Assembly (NCBI GenBank): GCA_017432615.1
Contig: JAFRIV010000024.1
Span: forward strand, 27,538 to 91,537
Length of the DNA stretch: 64,000 nucleotides
Origin: Oscillospiraceae bacterium
GTDB taxonomy: Bacteria > Bacillota > Clostridia > Oscillospirales > Oscillospiraceae
Reading direction: 5' to 3'
Under the pieces are notes generated by a model, which had not been told where the DNA came from, did not search any database, and saw only the letters and a program-made list of their open reading frames with translations. The stretch's first letter is position 1, and every line of letters starts with the position of its first letter. Below, one piece after another: positions 7,677 to 16,673 of this stretch. The position numbers and the translations under genes are program-made.

Positions 7677-9725
7677 TCACCAGATCGCAATCCGGTCCTC
7701 GGGAGCCAGGTACATGCCGTCTCCCTCGGTGATGCCGTAGAAATCCAGAAATTCGTCATACTGCTGCAGTGTGGCGTTGATGCGCAAATAGCCCATGGGG
7801 TGCGTATCGTTGATGCGGGCGTAGGCCATCCCCAGCGTGTCTTTAAGCAGCCAGACATTGGCATAGGTACGGAAGAAAAGGTCATAATCGAAGTCCGGAT
7901 TGTCCGCGGCCAGCCGGAGCATGACCTTGATCCCCGCCATGTCCGCGCAGGCTTCGCCCGTCATGATGCTTCCGTAAAAGTTCTGCCCCTCCCAGGGGTG
8001 CATGGCGTTAAAGTAGGCTGCCATTTTTTCGTTCCGCTCCCGGAAGATCACATAATCCTCCTCTGTCCACCAGTTGATCATATCGCCGTTCTTATCAAAC
8101 TGCGCGCCGGAGGAGTCAAAAGCATGGGAGATCTCATGGCCGATTACAGCGCCGACGGTGCCGTAGAGTTCTTCGTCGCTCATGTCGCTTTGGTACATAT
8201 CGCCGCGTGCAAAGGCACCCATGATATAAATGCTGTTCGTCTGCGGATTATAGAAGCAGTTGACCGTATGCGGGGCCTCGCCCCATTTCTCCTTGTCGAC
8301 CGGCTTTGAGAAATCCGCAACACTTTGGGCTATCGCGAATTTTGCGATTGCCGCCGAAGCATCCAAAAGGGTGCCGCCTTCATCCCGGGACTTGAAGTCC
8401 AGCTTTTCGCAGCTGTATTTCTCCCAGCTGTCCGGATAGAGGATGCGTTTATCGATCGCTTCGAGCTTTTCAATCGCCCGTGCCCGGGTCTCATCCGTGA
8501 AGAAATCCGCTTCTGCCAGAACCCCGTGATAGGCGTCCAGAATTCCCTCGACCATGGCGTAAATGCGATCTTTGTCCTCCTGATGCAGGAAGGTTTCCGT
8601 GTAGAGCTGCGCCACCGGCCAGCTGAGTACCTTTGAGACTGCGCCGGAAAAGACGGTTTCGTCATCCAGGATCCCTGTTGCCCCGCTGATCGCGTTGTCG
8701 CATTCTACTCTCCACTCATAACATTCCCGATCCAGCGTGCCAGCCTGCCCGATCGCGCCGCATACAATGAGCATATCCCGAATCAGGGGGAGGTTTTCCT
8801 CCGTGCAGAGCGCGTTGAGCTTTTCCAGATATTGGGGATTCATCACAATGTATTCCCCGGCGGTCAGATACCCCTCGGTCTGCTCGATAAACTTCAGAAT
8901 GGGCAGATCTCCCTGTGAAGCTTCCAGTTCTTCACGGGAATAGGAGTTATAGATACGACCGAAGTAGTCCGGCCGCTGCTGCTCTTCACTGGTATAGATG
9001 ACCTCAGCCAGCATGGTCTCAAAAGCAAAGCTGTTGTCGATCTTCTGCGCGGCCTCTTCCTTGGAATAGCCGAGCTTGAGAAGCATTTTCTTCGCCAGGT
9101 CTGAATAGGCTTCTCTCTTCATGGCACCGTATGGCGTAAGCGCCCGGTATTCTGCGCTGTCCTCCAGCAGCAGTCCGGCGTCAGATACGACAAGAATATA
9201 CCGGCTCGAATCGGCCAGATCCTGCATTGCGCCCGCGCTCCAGAGAGAGCCGAGCTGCTTTTCGATTGGGGTCTCCACAAAATATGCCATGAGTTCATTC
9301 ACGGTAGAGACTGCCTCCATCGCCTCGGTCCGCTCCTTGAGCGGGGCGACGCCCAGCGCGTTCCGGCTGTCCCAGTCCATCATCAGCCAGAAGAGATCGT
9401 AGGCCAGCTTTGCGTCATGGGATTCCGGCGCCTCCCCGAGGAACATATTCTTCACGTCCTCTGCCTGGAGCATCAGAAGGTCCATGATGGTTCCCCCATA
9501 GGAATAACCCTCCGGGATCTCCAGTTTCAGAATCTTGTCCTTGTTGACGTACAGGGCAAAATTGTCCTTCAATTCTGCAGGCATATCAGGGGTAACGACC
9601 CCTTCCAGATCGATATCCGGCCAGGGCGTTCCGGTGCTGTAGTCCGGGGCGCCGTCCGCAAACGCGGCGGCTCCCTGGGAAAGGAGCATCACAACGGTCA
9701 ATAGAATGCTGATGGCTTTCTTCAT
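7677..9725 (-). CDS. pepO: Secreted M13 (neprilysin/PepO) zinc metallopeptidase
   Basis: The 682-residue product starts at MKKAISI, with GGAG just upstream. A signal peptide occupies about 1-24 (ending AAAFADG). The zinc motif HEISH is at residues 530-534, the third ligand lies in GEACADMAG, and the substrate-binding NxxxN region appears as NCFYNPQTN. Length and motif order fit M13 endopeptidases, which cleave oligopeptides outside the cell. The C-terminus ends in an IAIW form of the family's usual xVW end. It lies between two intramembrane proteases, suggesting a shared role in peptide turnover or processing. Confidence 0.92.
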   Translation of the reverse strand: MKKAISILLTVVMLLSQGAAAFADGAPDYSTGTPWPDIDLEGVVTPDMPAELKDNFALYVNKDKILKLEIPEGYSYGGTIMDLLMLQAEDVKNMFLGEAPESHDAKLAYDLFWLMMDWDSRNALGVAPLKERTEAMEAVSTVNELMAYFVETPIEKQLGSLWSAGAMQDLADSSRYILVVSDAGLLLEDSAEYRALTPYGAMKREAYSDLAKKMLLKLGYSKEEAAQKIDNSFAFETMLAEVIYTSEEQQRPDYFGRIYNSYSREELEASQGDLPILKFIEQTEGYLTAGEYIVMNPQYLEKLNALCTEENLPLIRDMLIVCGAIGQAGTLDRECYEWRVECDNAISGATGILDDETVFSGAVSKVLSWPVAQLYTETFLHQEDKDRIYAMVEGILDAYHGVLAEADFFTDETRARAIEKLEAIDKRILYPDSWEKYSCEKLDFKSRDEGGTLLDASAAIAKFAIAQSVADFSKPVDKEKWGEAPHTVNCFYNPQTNSIYIMGAFARGDMYQSDMSDEELYGTVGAVIGHEISHAFDSSGAQFDKNGDMINWWTEEDYVIFRERNEKMAAYFNAMHPWEGQNFYGSIMTGEACADMAGIKVMLRLAADNPDFDYDLFFRTYANVWLLKDTLGMAYARINDTHPMGYLRINATLQQYDEFLDFYGITEGDGMYLAPEDRIAIW

Positions 9726-9837
9726 GTTTATTCTCCTTCTTTTTGTGCAGGGCACCGCATACGTTTTGAAGTGAAGCGGTACCGATGTAATATTATTTGT
9801 GGGGGCGTGTGTAAGAATACAGCCAATGCTTTCGCGG

Positions 9838-10722
9838 TTATTTCCCGCTCGTCGGATCAGCTTGGTTCCACTTTTTATCCCAAAGAGCGATAATCTCTTT
9901 CCGCTTGGAGGAACGGACCAGATAGAGCGCCGCAGCGAGATAAACGACCAGCGAGACGATCAGCGGAATGAATTCAGCGGGAGAAATCGTTATATCCGCA
10001 CTGTAGCCGCCGCCCTCCTGCAGGACGTCGATAAACATCAACTTGCCGAAATCGTTCAGTGTGTGCAGAACCATGACGGGGATCAGGTTTCCGCTGCGAA
10101 GGTATACCGCGCAAAGCAGCATTCCGATCACCCCGGCGTTGATGACCTGCGGGATGACTATCACAAGGGGCGAACCTCCGGAGAGGTTCACCAGGTGGAT
10201 CAGACCGAATACCGTCGAGGTGATGATCATGGCAGGAAGGATCTTTTTTTCTTCGCGCCACTGCCGCATCAGATAGGAGGTCCCCACCCCGCGGTATATC
10301 GTTTCCTCACAGACACCGGCCATAAGCCCGGCCAGAATATTGACGCTGCCTGGGAAGCCGATCCTGGAAGAGCCATGGTTCTGAATGACGTCCCAAAGCG
10401 TGAACACCAAGGCCGCCGCAACGCCGAATAGTGTCCATTTCCCCACCTGCGAGCCGCCTTTTAGATTGCCCTCAAATTCCGGATAGAAGTGCCGCCAGTA
10501 GAGGGAGAGTACAAGAAACGCGGCAAAAATATTGATAGCCTCGGAGAGTGCGGTCACAGCACTGACGTTTTCCCTGAAGATGATTGCAAAGGGAATCCCC
10601 GCCAGATTGCTCAGCAGGATCTCCACTATGAGGTGCGCGCCCAGCATCAGCAGCAGCACGCCCGGGATCGTGTGTTTGTTGAGGAATCGGTGCTCCCTGA
10701 TCTTTCTTTCTCTCACTTCCAT
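9838..10722 (-). CDS. CPBP family intramembrane protease (second copy in block)
   Basis: About 294 residues from MEVRERKIREH; this start has AAGGAG six bases upstream, whereas the longer frame has none. CPBP motifs are CEETIYRGVG (EExxxR), FGLIHLVN and HTLNDFGK, set among about eight membrane helices. It differs clearly from the other CPBP protein in this block, so it is not a recent duplicate. It has its own promoter at 10853-10881 and is followed after 112 bases by the M13 peptidase gene. Confidence 0.87.
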   Translation of the reverse strand: MEVRERKIREHRFLNKHTIPGVLLLMLGAHLIVEILLSNLAGIPFAIIFRENVSAVTALSEAINIFAAFLVLSLYWRHFYPEFEGNLKGGSQVGKWTLFGVAAALVFTLWDVIQNHGSSRIGFPGSVNILAGLMAGVCEETIYRGVGTSYLMRQWREEKKILPAMIITSTVFGLIHLVNLSGGSPLVIVIPQVINAGVIGMLLCAVYLRSGNLIPVMVLHTLNDFGKLMFIDVLQEGGGYSADITISPAEFIPLIVSLVVYLAAALYLVRSSKRKEIIALWDKKWNQADPTSGK

Positions 10723-10852
10723 TTTCTCCTTTCTTTCTAAGGATGTTTTTCCTGCTTCAATCAAAAAACAGGGATCAGTCTCCCGCGACTTCCCTGCTTT
10801 CATTGTTCGGTTCAAAGCTTTCGCATGTGAACGCAAATGATATAACAAGGCA

Positions 10853-10881
10853 ATTTTATCCTATCATGCCTTGTCCATCAA
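10853..10881 (-). promoter_or_regulatory. Promoter of the protease block
   Basis: TTGATG (10876-10881) and TAAAAT (10853-10858) on the minus strand, 17-base spacer. It lies between the response regulator gene and the first CPBP gene, so this is a likely target of the adjacent two-component system. Confidence 0.65.
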
Positions 10882-10937
10882 ATGCCCATCAAATGCAACC
10901 TGTTATACCGCTGTATTCTGTTTTTTGTGTGGTTGTG

Positions 10938-11759
10938 TCACAAATCAGAGGCACTTCGGAAGACTTGCTCTTTTGACAGCAGGGCTTCCGTGTTGAAAAC
11001 CGCCCAGGTGTATTCCGGCATATATTCCCCGCGGTACGCGTTGACAGCCGCCGGATCGTTATTCAGGAAACGGTACAGATCGCAGTCCAGCAGTTCCGGA
11101 CGTATGCGCAGAAAACCGCTCTTGATTTCCAATATTCCTTCACTTCCGGCTTCCCGGAGCGTTTCCCGCAGAGAGCGGATGATCACGTCCAGATATTTCT
11201 GTCTGGAGCGGTCATACAGTCCCTCTTCCCACAGCGCAGCGAAAATGTCCTGCCGGGTCACACCTTTCCCGCTCCGGTCAATCAAATACGCCAGCAGCTC
11301 CTTGCTTTTGGCGCGGTGAAAAGCGAGGGTCTCTCCGCCCACAAAAATCTCAAAATTTCCAAAAGTCTGCACCACGATATGGCCGGCGGGGCGCTCCCGC
11401 TGATTCAAGCAGGCGTATTCCACTTCTTCCCGCAGCTCTTCCAGGCTGACCGGCTTGAGCAGATAGCCGCTTGTGCGCAGTTTGATGGCCTGTACGGCAT
11501 ACTGCGGGAAAGCCGTCAGGAAGATGACTGCCGCGTCCGGTTTTTTTCGCTTCAGCCTCTCCGCCAGCATCAAGCCATTGATTTCCGGCATATCGATGTC
11601 AAGCAGCGCCAGATCCACCGGATGGCTTTCCAACCACTCCAACGCCTCTCTGGGGCGGGTAAAGCCTGTAACTTCTGTGATCCTCTCCAGTCTTTTACAC
11701 ATCTCCACGGTGTCTTCCATGATCGGCAGCGCGTCGTCCACACACATCACTCTCATCAC
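10938..11759 (-). CDS. Response regulator with SARP-like output domain
   Basis: A 273-residue protein. The receiver domain (1-120) has the acidic pair D8-D9, the phospho-acceptor D54 in LLDIDMPEING, and K102 in LLKPVS. The output part (about 130-273) begins VQTFGNFEIFVGGE, followed by FHRAKSKELLAYL and a winged-helix plus start of a bacterial activator (BTAD/SARP) region, with DVIIRSLRETL. This output is different from the LytTR domain usual with LytS-type kinases. It overlaps the kinase gene by four bases. The neighbouring protease block is the obvious candidate target. Confidence 0.82.
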   Translation of the reverse strand: MMRVMCVDDALPIMEDTVEMCKRLERITEVTGFTRPREALEWLESHPVDLALLDIDMPEINGLMLAERLKRKKPDAAVIFLTAFPQYAVQAIKLRTSGYLLKPVSLEELREEVEYACLNQRERPAGHIVVQTFGNFEIFVGGETLAFHRAKSKELLAYLIDRSGKGVTRQDIFAALWEEGLYDRSRQKYLDVIIRSLRETLREAGSEGILEIKSGFLRIRPELLDCDLYRFLNNDPAAVNAYRGEYMPEYTWAVFNTEALLSKEQVFRSASDL

Positions 11760-13069
11760 ACGGCACCTTCTCTCATTCCTTTATTTTTGTCAACCACTGT
11801 GCGCGGAACGAAAAGTGTTACCACCGTACCCGCTCCCGGTTGGCTTTCCACATGCAGCATGCCGCCGCACTGCTTTTCCAGTCGTTCCCGGACGTTTCGG
11901 ATGCCGATGTGCTTTTCATCTGAGGCTTTGACAACGGCCGGATCAAAGCCCAGCCCGTTGTCCTGGATGGTAATGGTATGCCCCTTTTCGCTCTCCCGGA
12001 CAATGATGTCGATCTGCCCGACCTCTCTGGCTCTCACACCGTGCCGGATGGCGTTTTCCACCAGTGGCTGCACTGACAGGGTCGGCAAAAGGAAGTCCTC
12101 ACCCTTGATATCATAACAGATATGGATATAGGGGAACATCAGCATCTCTATCTCGGTGTAGATCCTGACATGCTCCAGTTCCTGACTGAACGGGATCAGG
12201 CCTACATGATCCAGCATGTCCAGATTCTGCCGCAGAAAGCGGCTGAATTTATCAATAGTCTGCGCAGCCGTCTCCGGTGAACGCAGGCAGAGGCTGCGGA
12301 TAGTGGCAAGAGTGTTGTACAGAAAATGCGGTTGAATCTGTGTCATCATGATCTGAATGCGCTGCTCGGCGGTCAGCGCTCGCTCATGCGCCCGTACGAA
12401 CTGAAAATGCAGCCAGATGTAATACAATACACTGCTGATTACGATGGAGATCGTCAAAAAGCTGACCGGCTGCGGTGTATCTGCCACGGAAGAGTCCAGT
12501 AGCAGCGCAAGGAAAATCGTGAACGCCGCGAAGACCGGAATCCATGCCTCCTTATGTTTTGATGTGAGATGGTCCCGGAATGTGAAATATAAAAGCAGGG
12601 TCAGCAGGATCAGGCTGGCGAGCAGGCAGCTGTCCTTAACCAACGGCCATCCTCCCTGAAACTTATTGTCCGCATCGATCGTAAAGCAAATGTCTGTAAA
12701 GAGCGCCGTCATGTGGATCGCAGCGTTGATTCCGATCAGGACCCAGCACAGTCCAAAGTTTTTCCGATGACTGACGATATACAGGAAGAGCAGAAGAATG
12801 ACAGGCCGGATGGAATAACCATAAATGTCGACCGCTCTTCGGAGCATGACCACCGGCTGGCCGACTGACAAAAGATGATCCAGTTCATTCTGGGTGATCA
12901 GGCTGAACACAAGTGCGCAAATGATCAGCAGGATCCGTTTTTGACGCTTTTGAATATAGGGATCGATTCCGACGGCTATAACCAGGCCGGTAAGCAGAAG
13001 CATCATAGGAAGAATGGCGAGGATCTCTGTATAATGTGCCCGGATAAACTGATATAAGGCTTCATGCAT
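11756..13069 (-). CDS. LytS/YpdA-like sensor histidine kinase
   Basis: A 437-residue membrane kinase. Seven or so hydrophobic segments fill residues 15-225. The His_kinase domain has QPHFLYNTLA with the phospho-acceptor H248, and the HATPase domain has VENAIRHGV, DNGLGFD and IGIRNVRERL. The multi-helix N-terminus with no extracellular domain suggests sensing in or near the membrane. It is first in the operon with the response regulator, from a promoter at 13108-13136. Confidence 0.88.
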   Translation of the reverse strand: MHEALYQFIRAHYTEILAILPMMLLLTGLVIAVGIDPYIQKRQKRILLIICALVFSLITQNELDHLLSVGQPVVMLRRAVDIYGYSIRPVILLLFLYIVSHRKNFGLCWVLIGINAAIHMTALFTDICFTIDADNKFQGGWPLVKDSCLLASLILLTLLLYFTFRDHLTSKHKEAWIPVFAAFTIFLALLLDSSVADTPQPVSFLTISIVISSVLYYIWLHFQFVRAHERALTAEQRIQIMMTQIQPHFLYNTLATIRSLCLRSPETAAQTIDKFSRFLRQNLDMLDHVGLIPFSQELEHVRIYTEIEMLMFPYIHICYDIKGEDFLLPTLSVQPLVENAIRHGVRAREVGQIDIIVRESEKGHTITIQDNGLGFDPAVVKASDEKHIGIRNVRERLEKQCGGMLHVESQPGAGTVVTLFVPRTVVDKNKGMREGAV

Positions 13070-13107
13070 ATTTCGTCATCCCTCTCCTGTGTCCTTTACG
13101 AAAAGAT

Positions 13108-13136
13108 ATTATATTCGTTTTTCCAATCGAACTCAA
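13108..13136 (-). promoter_or_regulatory. Promoter of the two-component operon
   Basis: TTGAGT (13131-13136) and TATAAT (13108-13113) on the minus strand, 17-base spacer, about 40 bases before the kinase start. Confidence 0.75.
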
Positions 13137-13231
13137 GAGTCCAAGTGTTTTTTGAGAAATGCTCTCAACGGTTAACTCTGCGTCAGTGTTCCCCCTCCGA
13201 CACTGCTCTCTCCACAGCCTTCAAAGGAAAC

Positions 13232-13260
13232 AGGGAGGGTGCAGTATCAGCGCCCTCCCC
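13232..13260 (-). terminator. Terminator after the CofE-like gene
   Basis: On the minus strand GGGAGGG (complement of 13253-13259) pairs with CCCTCCC (complement of 13233-13239) across a 13-base loop and is followed by TGTTTCCTTT. It lies about 20 bases after the stop at 13281. Confidence 0.7.
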
Positions 13261-13280
13261 GGTAAGTTATATCTGTGTTT

Positions 13281-14480
13281 TTACTCTGTGGTGTAGTTGT
13301 CGAAATAGCCCTGGATGTAGACGATCGGCGTGCCCTTGTCTCCCGAGCCGGATGTCAGATCGCACAGGGATCCGATCAGATCGGTGAGGCGGCGCGGCGT
13401 TGTGCCTTCGGAAGCCATCTTGCCCACAAGGTTGGCATCCTTCTTTTCGATTTCACCTTTAATAGCCTCTCTCAGGGCCTCCCCTTCCAGCTCGGAGAAA
13501 TCATTATCGGCAAGATATTTGATCTTGAGCTCATTCGGGGTCCCCTCAAGGCCGGCAGTGTAGAACGGAGCGACGACGGGATCGGCAAACTCCCAGATCT
13601 CGCCGACGGGGTCTTTAAAAGCGCCGTCCCCGTAAACGAGGACCTCCACATGTTTTCCCGTTGCTTCCAGGATATTCTTTTGAATCTTCTCGACCAGGAA
13701 CTGGCTGTCTCGGGGGAAGAGTTTTACAGTGTCTTCATTCGCTTTGTTTGAACCGAGAAGGCCGTATTTTTCATTATATCCCGAACCGTTGACAGGCGCA
13801 TTCAGGATCTCATCGACTCCCAGAACGATCTCCGCCCCCGCATTTTTCAAAATGCGCTTTGTACGGGGCAGCGTATGGATATCGCAGCAGAGCACTTTTT
13901 TCGTGTAGTTCAGAATTTTTGCCGGATGATTGGCAAAAACGATCTCACATTCCGCGCCGGCATCCCGGATCAGTTCCCCGTAATATTCCACATAATCCAC
14001 ACCCGTAAAACGGTGCTTGCGGTAGCCGAAAAGCTCTCTGTATTTCTCCAGGGAGAGCACATCCTGATACGGGTCGAGCCCGAGCTTTTCCACTTCCTCC
14101 AGATCTACCAGATGGTTGCCCACCTCATCTGCCGGATAGGAGAGCATCAGGACGATCTTTTTTGCGCCTTTTGCAATGCCGCGCAGGCAGACGGCAAAAC
14201 GGTTTCTGCTGAGGATCGGGAAGACCACTCCGACGGTCTCTCCGCCGAATTTCTGCTTCACATCGGCTGCAATATCCTCAACAGAGGCATAATTGCCCTG
14301 GGCACGCGCCACGATTGCCTCCGTCATCGCAATGATATCTCTGTCACGGACGGGAAAGCCCCACACTTCATCCTGTGATGCATTCAGCACGGATTCTGTC
14401 ACGATTTTTGCAATATCATCCCCCTCCCGGATAATGGGAGCGCGGATGCCGCGGGATACAGTTCCAACCAGACGGCTCAT
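13281..14480 (-). CDS. Coenzyme F420-0:L-glutamate ligase-like protein
   Basis: A 399-residue protein starting at MSRLVGTVSRG; GGAGGG lies seven bases upstream, while the longer frame would need a GTG start inside that site. The N-terminal half matches the CofE fold: RGIRAPIIREGDDI, DRDIIAMTEAIVARAQG, and the long DEILNAPVNGSGY and VLVYGDGAFKDPVGE stretches. CofE adds glutamate to F420-0, yet Clostridia generally do not make F420, and no other F420 gene is in the window. The substrate is therefore open; a gamma-glutamyl-type ligase is plausible. It is transcribed alone. Confidence 0.75.
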   Translation of the reverse strand: MSRLVGTVSRGIRAPIIREGDDIAKIVTESVLNASQDEVWGFPVRDRDIIAMTEAIVARAQGNYASVEDIAADVKQKFGGETVGVVFPILSRNRFAVCLRGIAKGAKKIVLMLSYPADEVGNHLVDLEEVEKLGLDPYQDVLSLEKYRELFGYRKHRFTGVDYVEYYGELIRDAGAECEIVFANHPAKILNYTKKVLCCDIHTLPRTKRILKNAGAEIVLGVDEILNAPVNGSGYNEKYGLLGSNKANEDTVKLFPRDSQFLVEKIQKNILEATGKHVEVLVYGDGAFKDPVGEIWEFADPVVAPFYTAGLEGTPNELKIKYLADNDFSELEGEALREAIKGEIEKKDANLVGKMASEGTTPRRLTDLIGSLCDLTSGSGDKGTPIVYIQGYFDNYTTE

Positions 14481-14579
14481 AAATAATCCCTCCACCTTTC
14501 GATCCTTCCGCTTTTATTGCGGAAAAACATATGCCGGGCACCGCTGCCGCGGCAATCGGTCTTGAAAAACAACGGAAAA

Positions 14580-14608
14580 AATATACACCAATTTTCTCAG
14601 GATGTAAA
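14580..14608 (-). promoter_or_regulatory. Promoter of the CofE-like gene
   Basis: TTTACA (14603-14608) and TATATT (14580-14585) on the minus strand with a 17-base spacer, leaving a leader of about 90 bases. Confidence 0.7.
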
Positions 14609-14620
14609 TAAATTTTTTGA

Positions 14621-14647
14621 TAAAAAACCCCCGGCACAAAGCCGGGG
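14621..14647 (-). terminator. Terminator of the mini-enolase/lipoprotein operon
   Basis: On the minus strand CCCCGGC, a five-base loop and GCCGGGG are followed by GTTTTTTA, 28 bases after the lipoprotein stop. Confidence 0.9.
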
Positions 14648-14674
14648 AAGCATGGGAAAAAACCATCGCAGCCG

Positions 14675-15802
14675 TTACGAATACCGATACAGTTCAATAT
14701 ACCCCGGCCGTTTGAGGGCCGGTTCATAAAAGAGCATCTTCTCGATGCGGCCTTCTTTGTCATAATCGTAAAAGATTTCAAACTCTTCCGCCACATACTG
14801 GCAGGCTGCCGTATACCCGACCTCCCAGGCATCGTCGGAAAGGGATTGCCACTGGGAAAGCGGCGCACTTTTATAGTTGGAGGCATTGATATGCTCCCCG
14901 TTCAGGCAAAAGCGCGGGCCCATGACCTCGGGAGAGGTTTCCACTTCAAAGGCGAAGGCTGCATTCGGTGCAGCGAGCGGATCAAACTGAGAAAGGAAAT
15001 CATTGAGATCCGTGCGGCAAAGGCGGCACTTTTCCCCTTCCCGCTCTTCACATCGCAGAAAATACAGCTCCGACCCCTGCAAAACAAAGCCGAACACCCG
15101 CCCCGGGGCAATGCGCAGATCAAACCCTGTGGGCAGATAGCGCAGATGAAGGCTCTCTCCATCCGCATCATCCTGATACAGAAGCAGGTCCGCCGTCAGC
15201 AGATACGGATAATAGATCTCCTTATCGGCAAGCAGCACTTTTTTATCGGTGCCGTCCGGTGCCAGGGAACAGAGATGATGGACTTCGTCGGTAAAATAGA
15301 GGCGGCCGTCCCGGATGCTCAGGAAATCGCAGGGGGCATCATAGAGCGTTTCGGGCTTGAGGGCAGCCCCGGAAGCGACGGAGAGGCGGGCAAGCGAGGT
15401 CTTCCCGTCCATTTCCTCCCGCAGATAATAGAGGAAGGAATCGGAGATCGTGAGATACTGGGCATCGACCCGGGTCTCAATTGCTTCTGTTTCCCGCACG
15501 TACATGCCGTTCTGCCCGGCGGTATATTTCATGCGGCAGAGGTACGGCAGCCCCAGCTCGTCATGGCGTGAGCCGTAAAGCGTTTTCCCCGTATGCGCAA
15601 AACGGTTGGCGATCATCATGTTGGACATGGCGCGGCTCTCCGCCGGGGTAAAACGCACGGTATAGCCGCCCTTTGTCTCCACCCTGCCGGAAGTGACGTA
15701 GGAAGCCTTCACCTTCGTGACTCCGCAGCCTGACAGCAACAGCAGCGCTGCGAGGATCGCCGGAAGAAAACGGATTTTACTCTTCCGGATATTCCGGCAC
15801 AT
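14675..15802 (-). CDS. Lipoprotein, probable beta-propeller
   Basis: A 375-residue lipoprotein. The start at MCRNIRKSKIRF is chosen because GAGGAG lies eight bases upstream, inside the preceding gene. A signal peptide ends in the lipobox LLSGC (about residue 26). The rest has repeated short strands typical of a propeller, for example SDSFLYYLREE, DGRLYFTDEV and GSELYFLRCEE, reminiscent of DUF5050-type proteins. It overlaps the mini-enolase gene by 26 bases, so the two are translationally coupled. Function is unknown; the coupling to an enolase-like protein is unusual. Confidence 0.65.
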   Translation of the reverse strand: MCRNIRKSKIRFLPAILAALLLLSGCGVTKVKASYVTSGRVETKGGYTVRFTPAESRAMSNMMIANRFAHTGKTLYGSRHDELGLPYLCRMKYTAGQNGMYVRETEAIETRVDAQYLTISDSFLYYLREEMDGKTSLARLSVASGAALKPETLYDAPCDFLSIRDGRLYFTDEVHHLCSLAPDGTDKKVLLADKEIYYPYLLTADLLLYQDDADGESLHLRYLPTGFDLRIAPGRVFGFVLQGSELYFLRCEEREGEKCRLCRTDLNDFLSQFDPLAAPNAAFAFEVETSPEVMGPRFCLNGEHINASNYKSAPLSQWQSLSDDAWEVGYTAACQYVAEEFEIFYDYDKEGRIEKMLFYEPALKRPGYIELYRYS

Positions 15803-16424
15803 CGAACAGCTCCTCTTCAATCCGGACGAGTTCATTGCATACAGCGGAAGAGGCCGTTACAACACCTTCCGCATTCATGGCCACCGCCAGATCAGCCAAA
15901 ACCGGGTCTTCCGTCTCTCCCTGCCCTGCAGAGAGAACGAGTTTCTTTCCCTCCCGGCGCAGTCTGCCGCATGCCGTGACAAAATCGGTAAGTGTGGGGT
16001 AGTCCGTCAGTGCGGTCGTGTTTTCTGCCTTCACCACATTCGGGATCATTTTGGCGTTGACACCCCCCACATAATTGTATAGGGCAAGGCCGGAGGAAAG
16101 AGCCGCCGCCTTCGCGCAGGCGAGGGAAACCGCGAGAAGCGCGTTTGCCCCCAGTCGGCTGCCTTCCGCGCCGTCCAGCTCCAGCAGCACCTTGTCGATG
16201 GACGGCTGGTCCAGGGCATTCATGGCAAGCAGTGCTTCGGAGATCTCAATATTCACATTATCCACTGCAACGGAAGCCTCTTTTGCATGCAGCATCCCCG
16301 TCGGTACGGAAGCGCGGCCGACGGTCTCGTCATCCAGGGTGACTTCCACCTCGACAGTGGGCTCAAAGGCGAGGTTCACGACCTCCCGGGCTGTGATATC
16401 CACAATTTCAAAATACTGTTTCAT
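15777..16424 (-). CDS. Enolase-like protein lacking the catalytic barrel
   Basis: A 215-residue protein starting at MKQYFEIVDI with a GGAGG site. Residues 10-130 follow the N-terminal domain of enolase: AREVVNLAFEPTVEVEV in place of the usual ARQILDSRGNPTVEVEV, then VDNVNIEISEALL, DQPSIDKVLLELDG and LGANALLAVSLACAKAAA. The text then jumps to the enolase C-terminus: GQGETEDPVLADLAVAMNA at about 167-185 and ELVRIEEEL. The roughly 230-residue part with the metal-binding acids and the catalytic lysine is missing, as is the SRG loop. It is probably not a glycolytic enzyme. It is either a degraded copy or a repurposed scaffold or regulator; a strong promoter and good ribosome site favour expression. 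Confidence 0.8.
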   Translation of the reverse strand: MKQYFEIVDITAREVVNLAFEPTVEVEVTLDDETVGRASVPTGMLHAKEASVAVDNVNIEISEALLAMNALDQPSIDKVLLELDGAEGSRLGANALLAVSLACAKAAALSSGLALYNYVGGVNAKMIPNVVKAENTTALTDYPTLTDFVTACGRLRREGKKLVLSAGQGETEDPVLADLAVAMNAEGVVTASSAVCNELVRIEEELFDVPEYPEE

Positions 16425-16638
16425 GTCTACCTCCTTTTTCTTACACCGGATGCCCAGCAAGCTTCTGTCAGCAGCTGGGAAGATCCGGCAAGCCCTCTTC
16501 CTTTTCGTTTCGCACCGGTTCATTGTCGGCGCTTTGAAGCAGATCCTCAGAGAAGATCAGAGGTTTTAAGTCCTTCACGAAATCTCCCTTGGTCATTGTG
16601 CTGAAAACAGCCTGCATTTTCTTGTGAAAAGCACTGTA

Positions 16639-16667
16639 ATTTTACTATATTGTGAAAGAGCTGTCAA
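16639..16667 (-). promoter_or_regulatory. Strong promoter of the mini-enolase operon
   Basis: A perfect -35 TTGACA (16662-16667) and TAAAAT (16639-16644) on the minus strand, 17-base spacer. The leader to the start at 16424 is about 205 bases and contains no recognised riboswitch. Confidence 0.75.
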
Positions 16668-16673
16668 CAAACG

